This document shows, in pieces, positions 1 to 8,039 of a stretch of DNA of 64,000 nt. Position 1 is the stretch's first letter. Each line of letters opens with the position of its first letter. The stretch lies in assembly GCF_012849215.1 (NCBI RefSeq), contig NZ_CP051682.1:3906001-3970000 (forward strand). Direction: 5' to 3'. A program made the position numbers and the translations under genes. The DNA comes from Mucilaginibacter robiniae (GTDB lineage: Bacteria > Bacteroidota > Bacteroidia > Sphingobacteriales > Sphingobacteriaceae). The notes beneath the pieces were generated by a model, which made no database searches, was not told the origin of the DNA, and worked only from the letters and a program-made list of their open reading frames with translations.

Positions 1-12
1 CATCAGTAAAAG

Positions 13-40
13 TAAAAAAAGCTGCCATTATAATGGCAGC
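13..40 (-). terminator. Intrinsic terminator of msrA
   Basis: A perfect 20-nt palindrome lies at 21-40 (arms GCTGCCATTA/TAATGGCAGC). On the minus strand it is followed by a T-run (plus-strand run of seven A at 14-20). It lies 20 nt beyond the msrA stop codon, so it is read as the msrA terminator. Confidence 0.8.
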
Positions 41-59
41 CTTGTTATGTTCAAATCTT

Positions 60-605
60 TTACAGTAGCTCGGTCTTAATTTTTTCGGTGAACTCCTTAG
101 CAAATTTGTTCATTTTGGGTTGTATAACAAAAGCGCAGTAGGGCTTCATAGGGTTATCTACAAAGTAATTTTGATGATAATCCTCAGCCTTGTAAAACTC
201 TTCGGCCGGTACAATTTGAGTAACAATGGGTTTGTCAAATACCTGTTCGTCTGTTAAACGCTTAATCATAGCTTCAGCTTGTTGCTTTTGCTCTTCATTG
301 TGGTAAAAAACAGCCGATCGGTATTGGGTGCCTACATCATTACCTTGCTGGTTCAGGGTAGTAGGGTTGTGTGTTTTAAAGAATACCAGTAACAAGTCAT
401 CAAAGCTTACCTGATCGGCATCGTACTCAATTTCAATTACCTCAGCATGGCCGGTATCACCGTTGCATACTTCCATGTAAGTCGGGTTTTCAGTTTGGCC
501 TCCGGTATATCCCGAAACTACTGATTGTACCCCATGTATAGTTTGAAAAATGGCCTCAGTGCACCAAAAACAGCCGCCGCCAAATGTAGCTTTTTGTATG
601 TTCAT
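60..605 (-). CDS. msrA: Peptide-methionine (S)-S-oxide reductase MsrA
   Basis: Repairs oxidised proteins by reducing the S-epimer of methionine sulfoxide. The catalytic motif GCFWCTEA is clear, with the nucleophilic Cys at residue 12 counted from the start used here. The GTQYRS segment and the overall length (about 181 aa) fit the family. The reading frame is open upstream to 704, but a terminator hairpin for the preceding gene lies at 660-694, inside that extension. I therefore place the start at the ATG at 605, just before the conserved MsrA core (NIQKATFGGG). No msrB is fused or adjacent. Single-gene unit with its own terminator; cytoplasmic. Function certain, start fairly sure. Confidence 0.95.
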   Translation of the reverse strand: MNIQKATFGGGCFWCTEAIFQTIHGVQSVVSGYTGGQTENPTYMEVCNGDTGHAEVIEIEYDADQVSFDDLLLVFFKTHNPTTLNQQGNDVGTQYRSAVFYHNEEQKQQAEAMIKRLTDEQVFDKPIVTQIVPAEEFYKAEDYHQNYFVDNPMKPYCAFVIQPKMNKFAKEFTEKIKTELL

Positions 606-659
606 GCCTGTATGTTGCAAATGCTGTACCAAAGCCATATTAGCAGCAGGATACAGCTC

Positions 660-694
660 TAAAATACAAAAGCCCGACTTTACAGTTGGGCTTT
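660..694 (-). terminator. Terminator after the lipoprotein gene
   Basis: Stem AAAGCCC (669-675) / GGGCTTT (688-694) with a 12-nt loop. On the minus strand it is followed by a T-rich tail (TTTTGTATTTT). It lies about 35 nt beyond the lipoprotein stop at 728 and argues against an msrA start at 704. Confidence 0.65.
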
Positions 695-727
695 GTTTTA
701 ACATCCAGCAATGTTGTTGGTTTAGAA

Positions 728-1774
728 TTACTGGTATTGTATATAAATAGGTTGCGGTTTGTATTTCAATACTTCTTCAGGCGTAAGCATGTGATGCGGT
801 GCCTTTTTCAAATCGTTTTTATAGAATAACTTAAAACCGGTGAATTGTACGGGCTCAGGGAAAATAAAGTTACGGTAAGTGCCTAGTTTTAAATCAGGTT
901 CTCCCCAGCCATCCATGTTCATTACCAGCTGTACTTGTTTATGCAGCTTGATATTCTGGTAGTTAGTCACCATTTTTCGGGTAAAACGATGTACAATTAA
1001 AATTTTAGGCGGCAAGTGATATTTATCTACTAAGTTAGCTAAATAGTTAGAAACATAGTTCACATCTGCCGCATCATAAGTGCCAATTTTGGTTCCTGGT
1101 TTATGGCCATCTTTCATCGAAAACTCTGGATCCATACCAAAGTGTACCTGTGGCATAGCTAAATATTTTTCCAGTAATGGTAGTTCAGCCTGTATGGTAC
1201 TTGATGCTACTTGCACATCTAAGAACACGATAGCGTTCGCTTTTTTAGCCATTACCAAAATGGTATCAATTTGCTTGAATGGCATGCGATAACGGTATTT
1301 GCCATCTTTACCTGGAGCTCCTTGGGCTACTACTGCAATGTAATGTAAAGCAGGTTGTACAGGTGTTTGAGGATCCGCTTTCTCCCAGTTTTTTGCTTCG
1401 CCTTTTAGCTTAGCCAGCATTTCGTTAGGAGGGAGTTCACCTAAAATGCCCATTTTTTTCGAAAATAAGTTACCGTAAAAAGCTACTACACGCTTAAAGG
1501 GTAGTATAGCACCGTTTACCGGATAAGGTGCATTTTTTACAGGCCATCGACCTGTTGTATCCCCATGTGCCAAACGCTTCATCAAGCTATCGTATTTGGC
1601 TTTATCCAGTTCAGGGTACACGGCTTTAGTAGTAACTACAGTATCAGTGGTTACGGTACTAGTTGTCGTTGTTGTAGTTTTGGCTGATGACTTACTGTTT
1701 TCAGTACAATTAGAAAGTAAAGCTACAGATGATAATAGGATGGAAGAAGAAAACAGTAACTGTTTGATTTTCAT
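728..1774 (-). CDS. Putative lipoprotein of unknown function
   Basis: I do not recognise a named function. The N-terminus is a lipoprotein signal peptide: basic start MKIK, hydrophobic stretch, then LLSNC with the lipidated Cys at residue 23. A Ser/Thr-rich linker (residues about 27-50) follows, as in secreted Bacteroidota lipoproteins. The globular part (about 55-348) has alternating hydrophobic strands (ALHYIAVVAQG, NAIVFLDVQ, KILIVHRF, VQLVMNMDGWG). This suggests a TIM-barrel-like hydrolase fold, but I cannot name a catalytic pair. It is followed by its own terminator and is probably monocistronic. The polysaccharide deacetylase at 17555 has a similar Thr-rich linker. Confidence 0.75.
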   Translation of the reverse strand: MKIKQLLFSSSILLSSVALLSNCTENSKSSAKTTTTTTSTVTTDTVVTTKAVYPELDKAKYDSLMKRLAHGDTTGRWPVKNAPYPVNGAILPFKRVVAFYGNLFSKKMGILGELPPNEMLAKLKGEAKNWEKADPQTPVQPALHYIAVVAQGAPGKDGKYRYRMPFKQIDTILVMAKKANAIVFLDVQVASSTIQAELPLLEKYLAMPQVHFGMDPEFSMKDGHKPGTKIGTYDAADVNYVSNYLANLVDKYHLPPKILIVHRFTRKMVTNYQNIKLHKQVQLVMNMDGWGEPDLKLGTYRNFIFPEPVQFTGFKLFYKNDLKKAPHHMLTPEEVLKYKPQPIYIQYQ

Positions 1775-1902
1775 GTTAGTGATTTACGTTTTGATGCTGT
1801 GGCATCGAAAACGTGGTATTGTAAATAAAGTATTATGCTAGTAATGAAATATTTTGCTTGTTAAAGCGTTGTAAATATAACTATTGCTTTAAATACTTGA
1901 TA

Positions 1903-2784
1903 TTAAATTTTATAAAACTTTCCAAACACGCCTAAAGGTAATTTAGAACCAGCAGTAGCCTGTAAATACAATTCGCCAATTTCCAGATTTTGCACTAGTG
2001 GGTAAGCGCCGCGTATCAGGTTTTCAACAATTACGGATGAAAATCCTAATGAATAGGTATTAAGAATCAGAAAATGCTCGGTAGGGTCAAGTAATTGTAC
2101 CACATCATTAATCATCTCATTAATGTGATCTTCCAACTTCCACTTTTCACCGTTAGGACCATGGCCGTAAGCAGGTGGATCTAAAATAATACCATTATAT
2201 TTTTTGCCGCGCTTAATTTCACGTTTTACAAATTTTAGCGCATCTTCAACCACCCACCTAATATCTTTTAAACCTGATAGCTCCTGGTTTTCGTTAGCCC
2301 AGCTTACTACTTGTTTAATAGAATCCACGTGCGTAGTATCTGCACCTGCTGCTTGTGCTATTAAGGAAGCTCCGCCGGTATAAGCAAACAGGTTAAGTAC
2401 TTTCGGCTTAGGCGTTTTAAAACGTTTTACATTTTCTGATATGTAATCCCAATTTACCGCTTGCTCAGGAAAAATACCCAAATGCTTAAACGAGGTAAGT
2501 GCTAGCCTGAACTTGATAGCTACATCATTGTTTTTATATTCGATATGCCAGCGATCGGGCGTTTTAAGATTCTTCTTCACCCAATCACCCGCTGTAGCCG
2601 AACGGCCTTTAAAGCGGATATGATGTAGCTTTTGCCACTCCGATTCGGGTAGTTGCTTACTCCAAACTGCTTGTGGTTCGGGCCTGATGAGGATAACTTG
2701 GCCAAAGCGTTCCAGCTTTTCGAAGTTACCACAATCAATTAGTTCATAATCTTTCCAATGTGAAGGGGTAAGCAGCTGGATCAT
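1903..2784 (-). CDS. Class I SAM-dependent methyltransferase (RlmI/RlmK-like)
   Basis: The C-terminal two thirds form a Rossmann methyltransferase. Motif I is NLFAYTGGAS at residues 131-140, an acidic residue follows (HVDS, 152-155), and motif IV is DPPAYG at 202-207, typical of the COG1092 group of rRNA cytosine methyltransferases and relatives. The N-terminal 110 residues are a beta-rich region resembling the lead-in of RlmI-type enzymes, although a full PUA domain is not obvious. The DPPxxG motif suggests a nucleic-acid base as substrate. The exact target is not deducible from sequence alone. Flanked by gaps on both sides, so probably its own transcription unit. Confidence 0.8.
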   Translation of the reverse strand: MIQLLTPSHWKDYELIDCGNFEKLERFGQVILIRPEPQAVWSKQLPESEWQKLHHIRFKGRSATAGDWVKKNLKTPDRWHIEYKNNDVAIKFRLALTSFKHLGIFPEQAVNWDYISENVKRFKTPKPKVLNLFAYTGGASLIAQAAGADTTHVDSIKQVVSWANENQELSGLKDIRWVVEDALKFVKREIKRGKKYNGIILDPPAYGHGPNGEKWKLEDHINEMINDVVQLLDPTEHFLILNTYSLGFSSVIVENLIRGAYPLVQNLEIGELYLQATAGSKLPLGVFGKFYKI

Positions 2785-2883
2785 TTTTGATTAGTGAGTT
2801 ACGTGTTAAAAGTGATTTTGTGCCAAAGTTAATAATAAATAAAAACCCTTGTAACAGTACAGAAATCTTTAACACGCAACACA

Positions 2884-3636
2884 CTAAAGCTTCTCTTTCG
2901 CAGCTTGCGTAAACTTGCTGGCAAACACGAAATCGTTCAGTTCTTTGTTGTCGGTATGTGCAATTTCTTTGTTAGAACCTTCCCACCATTTCTCGCCTTG
3001 GTGTAAAAATAAAATATGATCGCCAATGCCCATTACCGAGTTCATATCGTGAGTAACAATAACTGTGGTAATTTTATATTCTTGCGTAAGCTCATTAATC
3101 AGCTCGTCAATCAAGATAGAAGTTTTAGGATCGAGACCAGAGTTAGGTTCATCCACGAACAAATACTTGGGTTCCATGGCAATGGCGCGGGCAATACCCA
3201 CCCGTTTCTTCATACCACCGGAAAGCTCGGCCGGAAAAAGCTTGTTTTTGTCTTTCAACGCTACACGCTCCAAGCAAAAGTTAGCCCGGTCCTGCTTTTC
3301 TGACTGGCTCATATCGGTAAACAAGTTGAGCGGAAACATAATATTTTGCTCAACTGTCATGGAATCGAACAGGGCGGAGTTCTGGAACAGCATACCAATT
3401 TTTTTACGGATTGGTACCCGTTCTTCAAAATTCATATGGGTGAAATTTTCACCATCAAACAATACTTCACCTTCGGTAACATCATGTAAGCCTACAATAC
3501 ATTTTAGCAAAGTAGTTTTACCCGAACCGGAGCCTCCAATAATCAAGTTATTTTTACCTTCTTCAAAATTAGCGCTTATACCGCGAAGTACTTTATTTTC
3601 GCCAAAGGTTTTATGAATGTTTTTAATCTCGATCAT
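2884..3636 (-). CDS. mlaF: ABC transporter ATPase, MlaF-type
   Basis: Cytoplasmic ATPase of a lipid-transport ABC complex (Mla/MCE family). Walker A GGSGSGKT at residues 34-41, signature LSGGM at 138-142, Walker B with VDEP at 161-164 followed by NSGLD, and a switch His in VIVTHD. Length 250 aa is normal. The frame is open further upstream to 3762, but the ATG at 3636 begins the conserved MIEIKNIHKTF core. It overlaps the mlaE stop by 4 bp (ATGA), showing translational coupling. No MlaD/MCE gene follows here, so the substrate-binding subunit must be encoded elsewhere or downstream genes have been separated. Confidence 0.9.
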   Translation of the reverse strand: MIEIKNIHKTFGENKVLRGISANFEEGKNNLIIGGSGSGKTTLLKCIVGLHDVTEGEVLFDGENFTHMNFEERVPIRKKIGMLFQNSALFDSMTVEQNIMFPLNLFTDMSQSEKQDRANFCLERVALKDKNKLFPAELSGGMKKRVGIARAIAMEPKYLFVDEPNSGLDPKTSILIDELINELTQEYKITTVIVTHDMNSVMGIGDHILFLHQGEKWWEGSNKEIAHTDNKELNDFVFASKFTQAAKEKL

Positions 3637-4364
3637 AGCATTATACGGGTAATCATTAAATCGGCAAATAAAATCATTACGCAGCTGTATACTACACCGC
3701 TGGTAGCTGATTGACCAACTTCCAACGCACCGCCAGAAGTATAGAAGCCTTGGTAAGCACAAATAGAGGCAATTAAAAAGCCAAACACAGTAGCTTTAAC
3801 TAAGGCTACTTGTACAGTAATTGGCATAAAGCCATCATGTACACCTGAAAGGTAATCGGCAGGGCTTACATCACCAGAAGACAAACATGCTATATAACCA
3901 CCCAGTAAAGCTAAGCCAATGGCTAAAATTACCAAAACGGGTACCATTAGTACATTGGCAATAATTTTAGGAGCAATTAAGTAGCCTGGTGCATTTACAC
4001 CCATAATTTCCAATGCATCAATTTGCTCAGTAACCCGCATAGTACCTATTTGTGAAGCAATACTAGAACCTACCCGTCCGGCTAACACCAATGAGGATAT
4101 AGTAGGGCTGAACTCCAGAATGTTTGAGTCACGCGCGATGCTACCTGCTATACTGCGGGGCACCAACGGACTGGACAGCTGGAATGCTACTTGAATAGTA
4201 GTGGCAGCACCAATAAAAACAGAAATGATGCTGATGATGCCTAATGAACCAATGCCCACAGAAACCATTTCGTGCATCACTTCGCCCCAGTAAACTGAAA
4301 ATTTTTCGGGGCGTCTGAATGCTAAACGCAGCAAGAGTATGTATCGGCCTAAATGATAGAACAT
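3633..4364 (-). CDS. mlaE: ABC transporter permease, MlaE-type
   Basis: Inner-membrane permease partnering MlaF in phospholipid transport between inner and outer membranes. About five hydrophobic segments are visible. The family hallmark region is present (VLAGRVGSSIASQIGTM and VTEQIDALEIMG, residues about 93-122). The length of 243 aa matches the MlaE family. First gene of a two-gene unit; its TGA overlaps the mlaF ATG. Direction of lipid flow and substrate are not evident. Confidence 0.9.
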   Translation of the reverse strand: MFYHLGRYILLLRLAFRRPEKFSVYWGEVMHEMVSVGIGSLGIISIISVFIGAATTIQVAFQLSSPLVPRSIAGSIARDSNILEFSPTISSLVLAGRVGSSIASQIGTMRVTEQIDALEIMGVNAPGYLIAPKIIANVLMVPVLVILAIGLALLGGYIACLSSGDVSPADYLSGVHDGFMPITVQVALVKATVFGFLIASICAYQGFYTSGGALEVGQSATSGVVYSCVMILFADLMITRIML

Positions 4365-4440
4365 GTATAATGTAAAAATTTGTTAAAAATACATTTTAAT
4401 TATAATGCATGCGGTTTATACTTATAGCGTTACTTTGAAT

Positions 4441-5145
4441 ATGGAAAACGCCCTGATAACCGGAGCCACCAAGGGTATTGGTCGCTCAATTGCGCTTGCA
4501 TTTGCTAAAGAAGGAATAAACCTGGCAATTTGTTCACGAAATAAAAAAGATTTACAGGAATTTAAAGCAGAGCTGTTGGCATTGAACCCCGATATACAAA
4601 TAGTAACTCATGTAATCGACTGCAGCATAAAGCAGGAACTACGCAAATTTGCTGCTTTGGCACAGCAGGAGCTAGGTTTTATTAAGATATTAATCAATAA
4701 TGTAGGTGTATTTATACCCTCTAATATATTGGATGATGCTGAAGATACTTTTATAAACCAGGTAAATACCAATGTAATGCCGGCTTACGAATTGTATCGT
4801 TTTTTTGGTAAGGCTATGATGAATCAACGAAGCGGGCATATTTTTAATATCTGTTCTGTAGCTTCTGTTGAACCCATTGCAAAAGCTGGAACTTATGGTG
4901 TAACAAAAGCAGCATTGTATAGTCTTAACACTGTAATGAGGCTTGAAATGCAGGAACATAAGGTGAAAGTAACTGCCGTACTACCCGGTTCAACATTAAC
5001 CGAGTCATGGGCTGGAACGGATTTACCACCTGAAAGATTTGTATCTCCAGACGATGTGGCGCTGGCCGTTTTAAGTAGCTACAAAATGAGCAGCGGCGCT
5101 AATGTAGATGAGGTCGTGATTAAACCTGTTTTGGGCCAGTTGTAA
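4441..5145 (+). CDS. Short-chain dehydrogenase/reductase
   Basis: NAD(P)-dependent oxidoreductase of the classical SDR family. The cofactor motif is TGATKGIG near the N-terminus, NNVG follows strand 4, and the catalytic set is Ser in NICSVAS plus YGVTK (YxxxK). The basic ARSR-like residues after strand 2 (CSRNKKD) suggest NADPH. The substrate is unknown; Bacteroidota relatives are often annotated as 3-ketoacyl-ACP reductase-like. The frame opens at 4405, but the ATG at 4441 directly precedes ENALITGATKG and is preceded by TTACTTTG, a near-match to the promoter -7 element, so the transcript may have almost no leader. Divergent from mlaE. Confidence 0.85.
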   Translation: MENALITGATKGIGRSIALAFAKEGINLAICSRNKKDLQEFKAELLALNPDIQIVTHVIDCSIKQELRKFAALAQQELGFIKILINNVGVFIPSNILDDAEDTFINQVNTNVMPAYELYRFFGKAMMNQRSGHIFNICSVASVEPIAKAGTYGVTKAALYSLNTVMRLEMQEHKVKVTAVLPGSTLTESWAGTDLPPERFVSPDDVALAVLSSYKMSSGANVDEVVIKPVLGQL

Positions 5146-5171
5146 ACTAACCATTTTAAAACCCAGAAAAC

Positions 5172-5654
5172 ATGAACAGAAAACTTTACCGGGACGAGCA
5201 GCACAAAGTAATAGGTGGTGTATGCGCCGGATTAGCCGAATATTTTGACGTAGATATAGCCATAGTACGTGCTATATTTTTATTAGCACTGATTCTGAAA
5301 GGTACAGGTGTACTGTTCTACATTGTTTTATTGATAGTGTTACCTAAAAAGCCTTACAGTTTTATAAACCCAGGCGTTGATTATGCAGTACCTCCACAAC
5401 CTGATGCATCATTTGAGCCTTTTACCAAAGTAAAGCCGGTTCGGAACAAATCAAACGCAGGCCTGATTGGTGGAATGGTGCTGATTATGTTGGGCTTGTT
5501 CCTGCTGTTAGATCAGTTTGATTTTATTCCTGATCTAGACTTTGAACATTTGTGGCCTATAATTCCGATTGTGGTGGGTTTGGTATTTATTTTTACCTCC
5601 CGCAAAAATAAACCTGTTGATCATACTTCTAATCCTAATCCTCCAATTGTATAA
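5172..5654 (+). CDS. PspC domain membrane protein
   Basis: Residues 1-60 are a PspC domain: basic start (MNRKLYRDEQHK), the VIGGVCAGLAEYFDVD signature, and a hydrophobic segment around 35-57. The C-terminal part has a second pair of hydrophobic segments (GLIGGMVLIMLGLFLLLDQF and HLWPIIPIVVGLVFIF), resembling the LiaI/LiaF-like membrane region. Inner-membrane protein probably tied to envelope stress sensing, by analogy with PspC and LiaF. The next gene starts 2 bp after the stop and carries the same kind of membrane region, so the two are co-transcribed and likely act together. Confidence 0.85.
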   Translation: MNRKLYRDEQHKVIGGVCAGLAEYFDVDIAIVRAIFLLALILKGTGVLFYIVLLIVLPKKPYSFINPGVDYAVPPQPDASFEPFTKVKPVRNKSNAGLIGGMVLIMLGLFLLLDQFDFIPDLDFEHLWPIIPIVVGLVFIFTSRKNKPVDHTSNPNPPIV

Positions 5655-5656
5655 TC

Positions 5657-6625
5657 ATGAAAAACGATAGAATTTATTCCGGCATCATACTGGTAGCTAT
5701 AGGTGCCGCATTTTTACTGAACAACTTTGGTTATATTAATTTTCATTGGAGTAACCTGATTCATTTATGGCCTGTGTTTTTAATTATTGGCGGTGTTAAC
5801 TTGTTGTTAGCTAATTATCATACCGTATGGGCCTCAGTAATTAGGGTACTGGTATTAGTATGTGGTTTGGGCGTTATTTTGTTTGGTAATTTTCATTATC
5901 GCTTTTTTAACTTTCCGGTATATAGTTACCATTTTCATTCTGATGATGACGACGATAATGATGATGACAGCGATAGAGAAAATGTATCAGCCAATTTATC
6001 TAACAATACCTACCGCCAGCCATATAGTAATGTTGTGAAGTTAGCTCGCTTAAACATTACTGGTGGGGCTACCAGTTATACACTGAGTGACACTACTGCC
6101 GACCTATTCAAAGCTAGTACCCGTGAGTATAACAACGCTTACAATCTGGAAGCTCATCAAGATGATTCTGTGCAGGTGCTGGATTTTAACATGAATAAAC
6201 ACCATAATGGTTTTACCTGGGACAGCAATCACTCTAATTCTGCCAATATCAAATTAAACAGTGAACCTGAATGGGAAATTGATGTAAGGGGAGGAGCCGC
6301 TAAGCTTAATTTTGATTTAACCAAGTTTAAAATACGTACGGTACGTTTAAATGGAGGTGCGGCATCATACACCGTAAAATTGGCAAACAACTTACCGGTA
6401 ACCAATGTAAATGTATCTGCAGGTGTTTCAGAAATCGAAATTAATGTACCTAAAAGTGCTGCTTGCGATATTGTAACCGCATCTGGTTTATCTTCTACTA
6501 ACTTTGTCGGTTTTAATAAGGTGGGCGACAATCACTATGCAACTGCAGGTTTCAGTAACAATCAAAATCGCATCTACATTAACTTACATGGCGGTGTATC
6601 TGAATTTAGAGTGAACAGGTACTAA
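5657..6625 (+). CDS. LiaF-like membrane protein
   Basis: Four N-terminal hydrophobic segments (residues about 8-90) include the HLWPVFLIIGG motif shared with the preceding gene. A very acidic linker follows (HSDDDDDNDDDSD, about 94-106). The C-terminal half is beta-rich with repeated Gly turns (NITGGATSY, DVRGGAAKLN, RLNGGAASYTV, NLHGGVSEFRV), like the LiaF C-terminal or 'toastrack' fold. By analogy with LiaF it would sense or modulate envelope stress on the outer face of the membrane. It forms an operon with the PspC gene and ends at a strong terminator. Confidence 0.8.
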   Translation: MKNDRIYSGIILVAIGAAFLLNNFGYINFHWSNLIHLWPVFLIIGGVNLLLANYHTVWASVIRVLVLVCGLGVILFGNFHYRFFNFPVYSYHFHSDDDDDNDDDSDRENVSANLSNNTYRQPYSNVVKLARLNITGGATSYTLSDTTADLFKASTREYNNAYNLEAHQDDSVQVLDFNMNKHHNGFTWDSNHSNSANIKLNSEPEWEIDVRGGAAKLNFDLTKFKIRTVRLNGGAASYTVKLANNLPVTNVNVSAGVSEIEINVPKSAACDIVTASGLSSTNFVGFNKVGDNHYATAGFSNNQNRIYINLHGGVSEFRVNRY

Positions 6626-6653
6626 TTGCCAACAACTGTAAAGATGTTCAATC

Positions 6654-6688
6654 AAAAAGGCTCTCCAAATTAGTTGGAGAGCCTTTTT
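6654..6688. terminator. Bidirectional terminator
   Basis: A 15-bp perfect stem (6654-6668 with 6674-6688, AAAAAGGCTCTCCAA and its complement) and a 5-nt loop. It has A-runs upstream and T-runs downstream on both strands. It separates the convergent LiaF-like gene and tldE. Confidence 0.9.
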
Positions 6689-6691
6689 GAT

Positions 6692-8029
6692 TTATACCGC
6701 ATCCGAAAGAGAACTAAATGTAAAGTCTCTGATCTTCATGGGTGGTATTAGTGCACTTTGGAACGATTCACCACTTACTGTGCGCTCTGTTTTACCTAAT
6801 GCTTCCAGGTTGTTTAGCATAATTACCGGGCTTTCATTAAACCGGAAGTTTTTAACCGGAAATTTGATTTGTCCATTTTCAATGTAAAATGTACCATCAC
6901 GGGTCAGTCCGGTATATAGTAAGGTTTGTGGGTCAACCTCACGGATGTACCACAAACGAGTAACTAATATTCCCTTTTCGGTTCCTTTAATCAGGTCTTC
7001 TAACGATTGGGTACCGCCTTCCATAATAATGCCATCAGGGCCGGGTATTGCAGGTACACCTTTCTTTTGTGCCCAGTAGCGAGAATAAGAAAAGTTTTTT
7101 ACCACACCCTTTTCAATCCAGTTCACTCTGCCTTGCGGACGTCCATCGCCATTCCAGCTGTTGGTAGGTAAATCGGGGTTGGAAGGGTCGGAATAGATAT
7201 TTACACGTTCGTCTACCAGCTTTTCACCCAAGCGCGTTTTACCCCCTGGCTTGCTTAAAAAGCTACGGCCTTCATCAGCGCTACGAGCATCCAGATTACC
7301 ATATAGTTGTTCCAGCAATACGATGCCGGCGGCAGGCTCCAGAATTACCGTGTATTTACCAGGTTCAAGAGCCTTAGCTGTAGCTGATCGACTGGCCTTT
7401 TGCGCCGCAGTTTTAGTAAGTGCCAGCGTATCCATTTTACTGACATCATTATAGCTTTTGGTGGAATACCCTGAACCTTTACCATCAGCCGTACGCATAG
7501 TTACGGAGAAGCTGATATCAGTAGCTGTATTGTAAGCAAACAACCCATGCGAGTTTAACATGGCTGAAAAGCCCGTGCTATTTTCTAAGTATCCGGCAGC
7601 AGTTAAGTTATCATCTTTAGCAACTTGTAAACTTTGCTGTACCATATCAGCTCGCAGCTTTGGGTTCAACGCAGCAGTTTCGGGTACAAAGGTTTTACTT
7701 TGTGGCGCATAAGTTTGTGGGCCTAGAAAAGGTACATATTCCGGGTTTTCGGGTGCTAGCTTAGCCAACTCTTCTGAGCGTTCTACTACTTTACGCAAAG
7801 AAGCATCATCATACTCGTTAATGGTAGCTACCCCCAGCTTTTTACCAAAAGCAGAAGAAACTACCAAGCTGGTACGATTTATTGAACCGCTGGTAGATAC
7901 CGCATTACGTGCGTACCTTATATTAGAAGTATCACCTCCGTTGATGTTAATTTCGCATTCGTCGGCTTTAGAGAAGCTAAGCGCTTTTTGCATTAAAGCG
8001 CGTGCTTCTTCTTGAGTTAATAGAGCCAT
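6692..8029 (-). CDS. tldE: TldE/PmbA-type protease subunit
   Basis: Member of the TldD/PmbA (U62) family, the partner that lacks the zinc motif: no HExxxH is present. Family features are present, such as the Gly-rich C-terminal region (GGTQSLEDLIKGTEKGILV) and the RDGTFYIENGQIKFPVKNFRF segment near residues 375-400. In E. coli TldD and TldE form a heteromultimer that degrades unfolded peptides and matures small peptides. Here it lies 10 bp downstream of a TldD gene with a second TldD upstream, forming an operon-like set. Unlike the two TldD copies it has no signal-like N-terminus. Confidence 0.88.
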   Translation of the reverse strand: MALLTQEEARALMQKALSFSKADECEININGGDTSNIRYARNAVSTSGSINRTSLVVSSAFGKKLGVATINEYDDASLRKVVERSEELAKLAPENPEYVPFLGPQTYAPQSKTFVPETAALNPKLRADMVQQSLQVAKDDNLTAAGYLENSTGFSAMLNSHGLFAYNTATDISFSVTMRTADGKGSGYSTKSYNDVSKMDTLALTKTAAQKASRSATAKALEPGKYTVILEPAAGIVLLEQLYGNLDARSADEGRSFLSKPGGKTRLGEKLVDERVNIYSDPSNPDLPTNSWNGDGRPQGRVNWIEKGVVKNFSYSRYWAQKKGVPAIPGPDGIIMEGGTQSLEDLIKGTEKGILVTRLWYIREVDPQTLLYTGLTRDGTFYIENGQIKFPVKNFRFNESPVIMLNNLEALGKTERTVSGESFQSALIPPMKIRDFTFSSLSDAV

Positions 8030-8039
8030 ATAATTAGGT

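Noticed and set aside
60..704. MsrA starting at 704 with a 33-residue N-terminal extension.
   Set aside because: A terminator for the upstream gene lies within the extension and no signal peptide or conserved residues are seen there.
2884..3762. MlaF starting at 3762 with 42 extra residues.
   Set aside because: The extension lies within mlaE in another frame and the ATGA overlap at 3633-3636 marks the normal coupled start.
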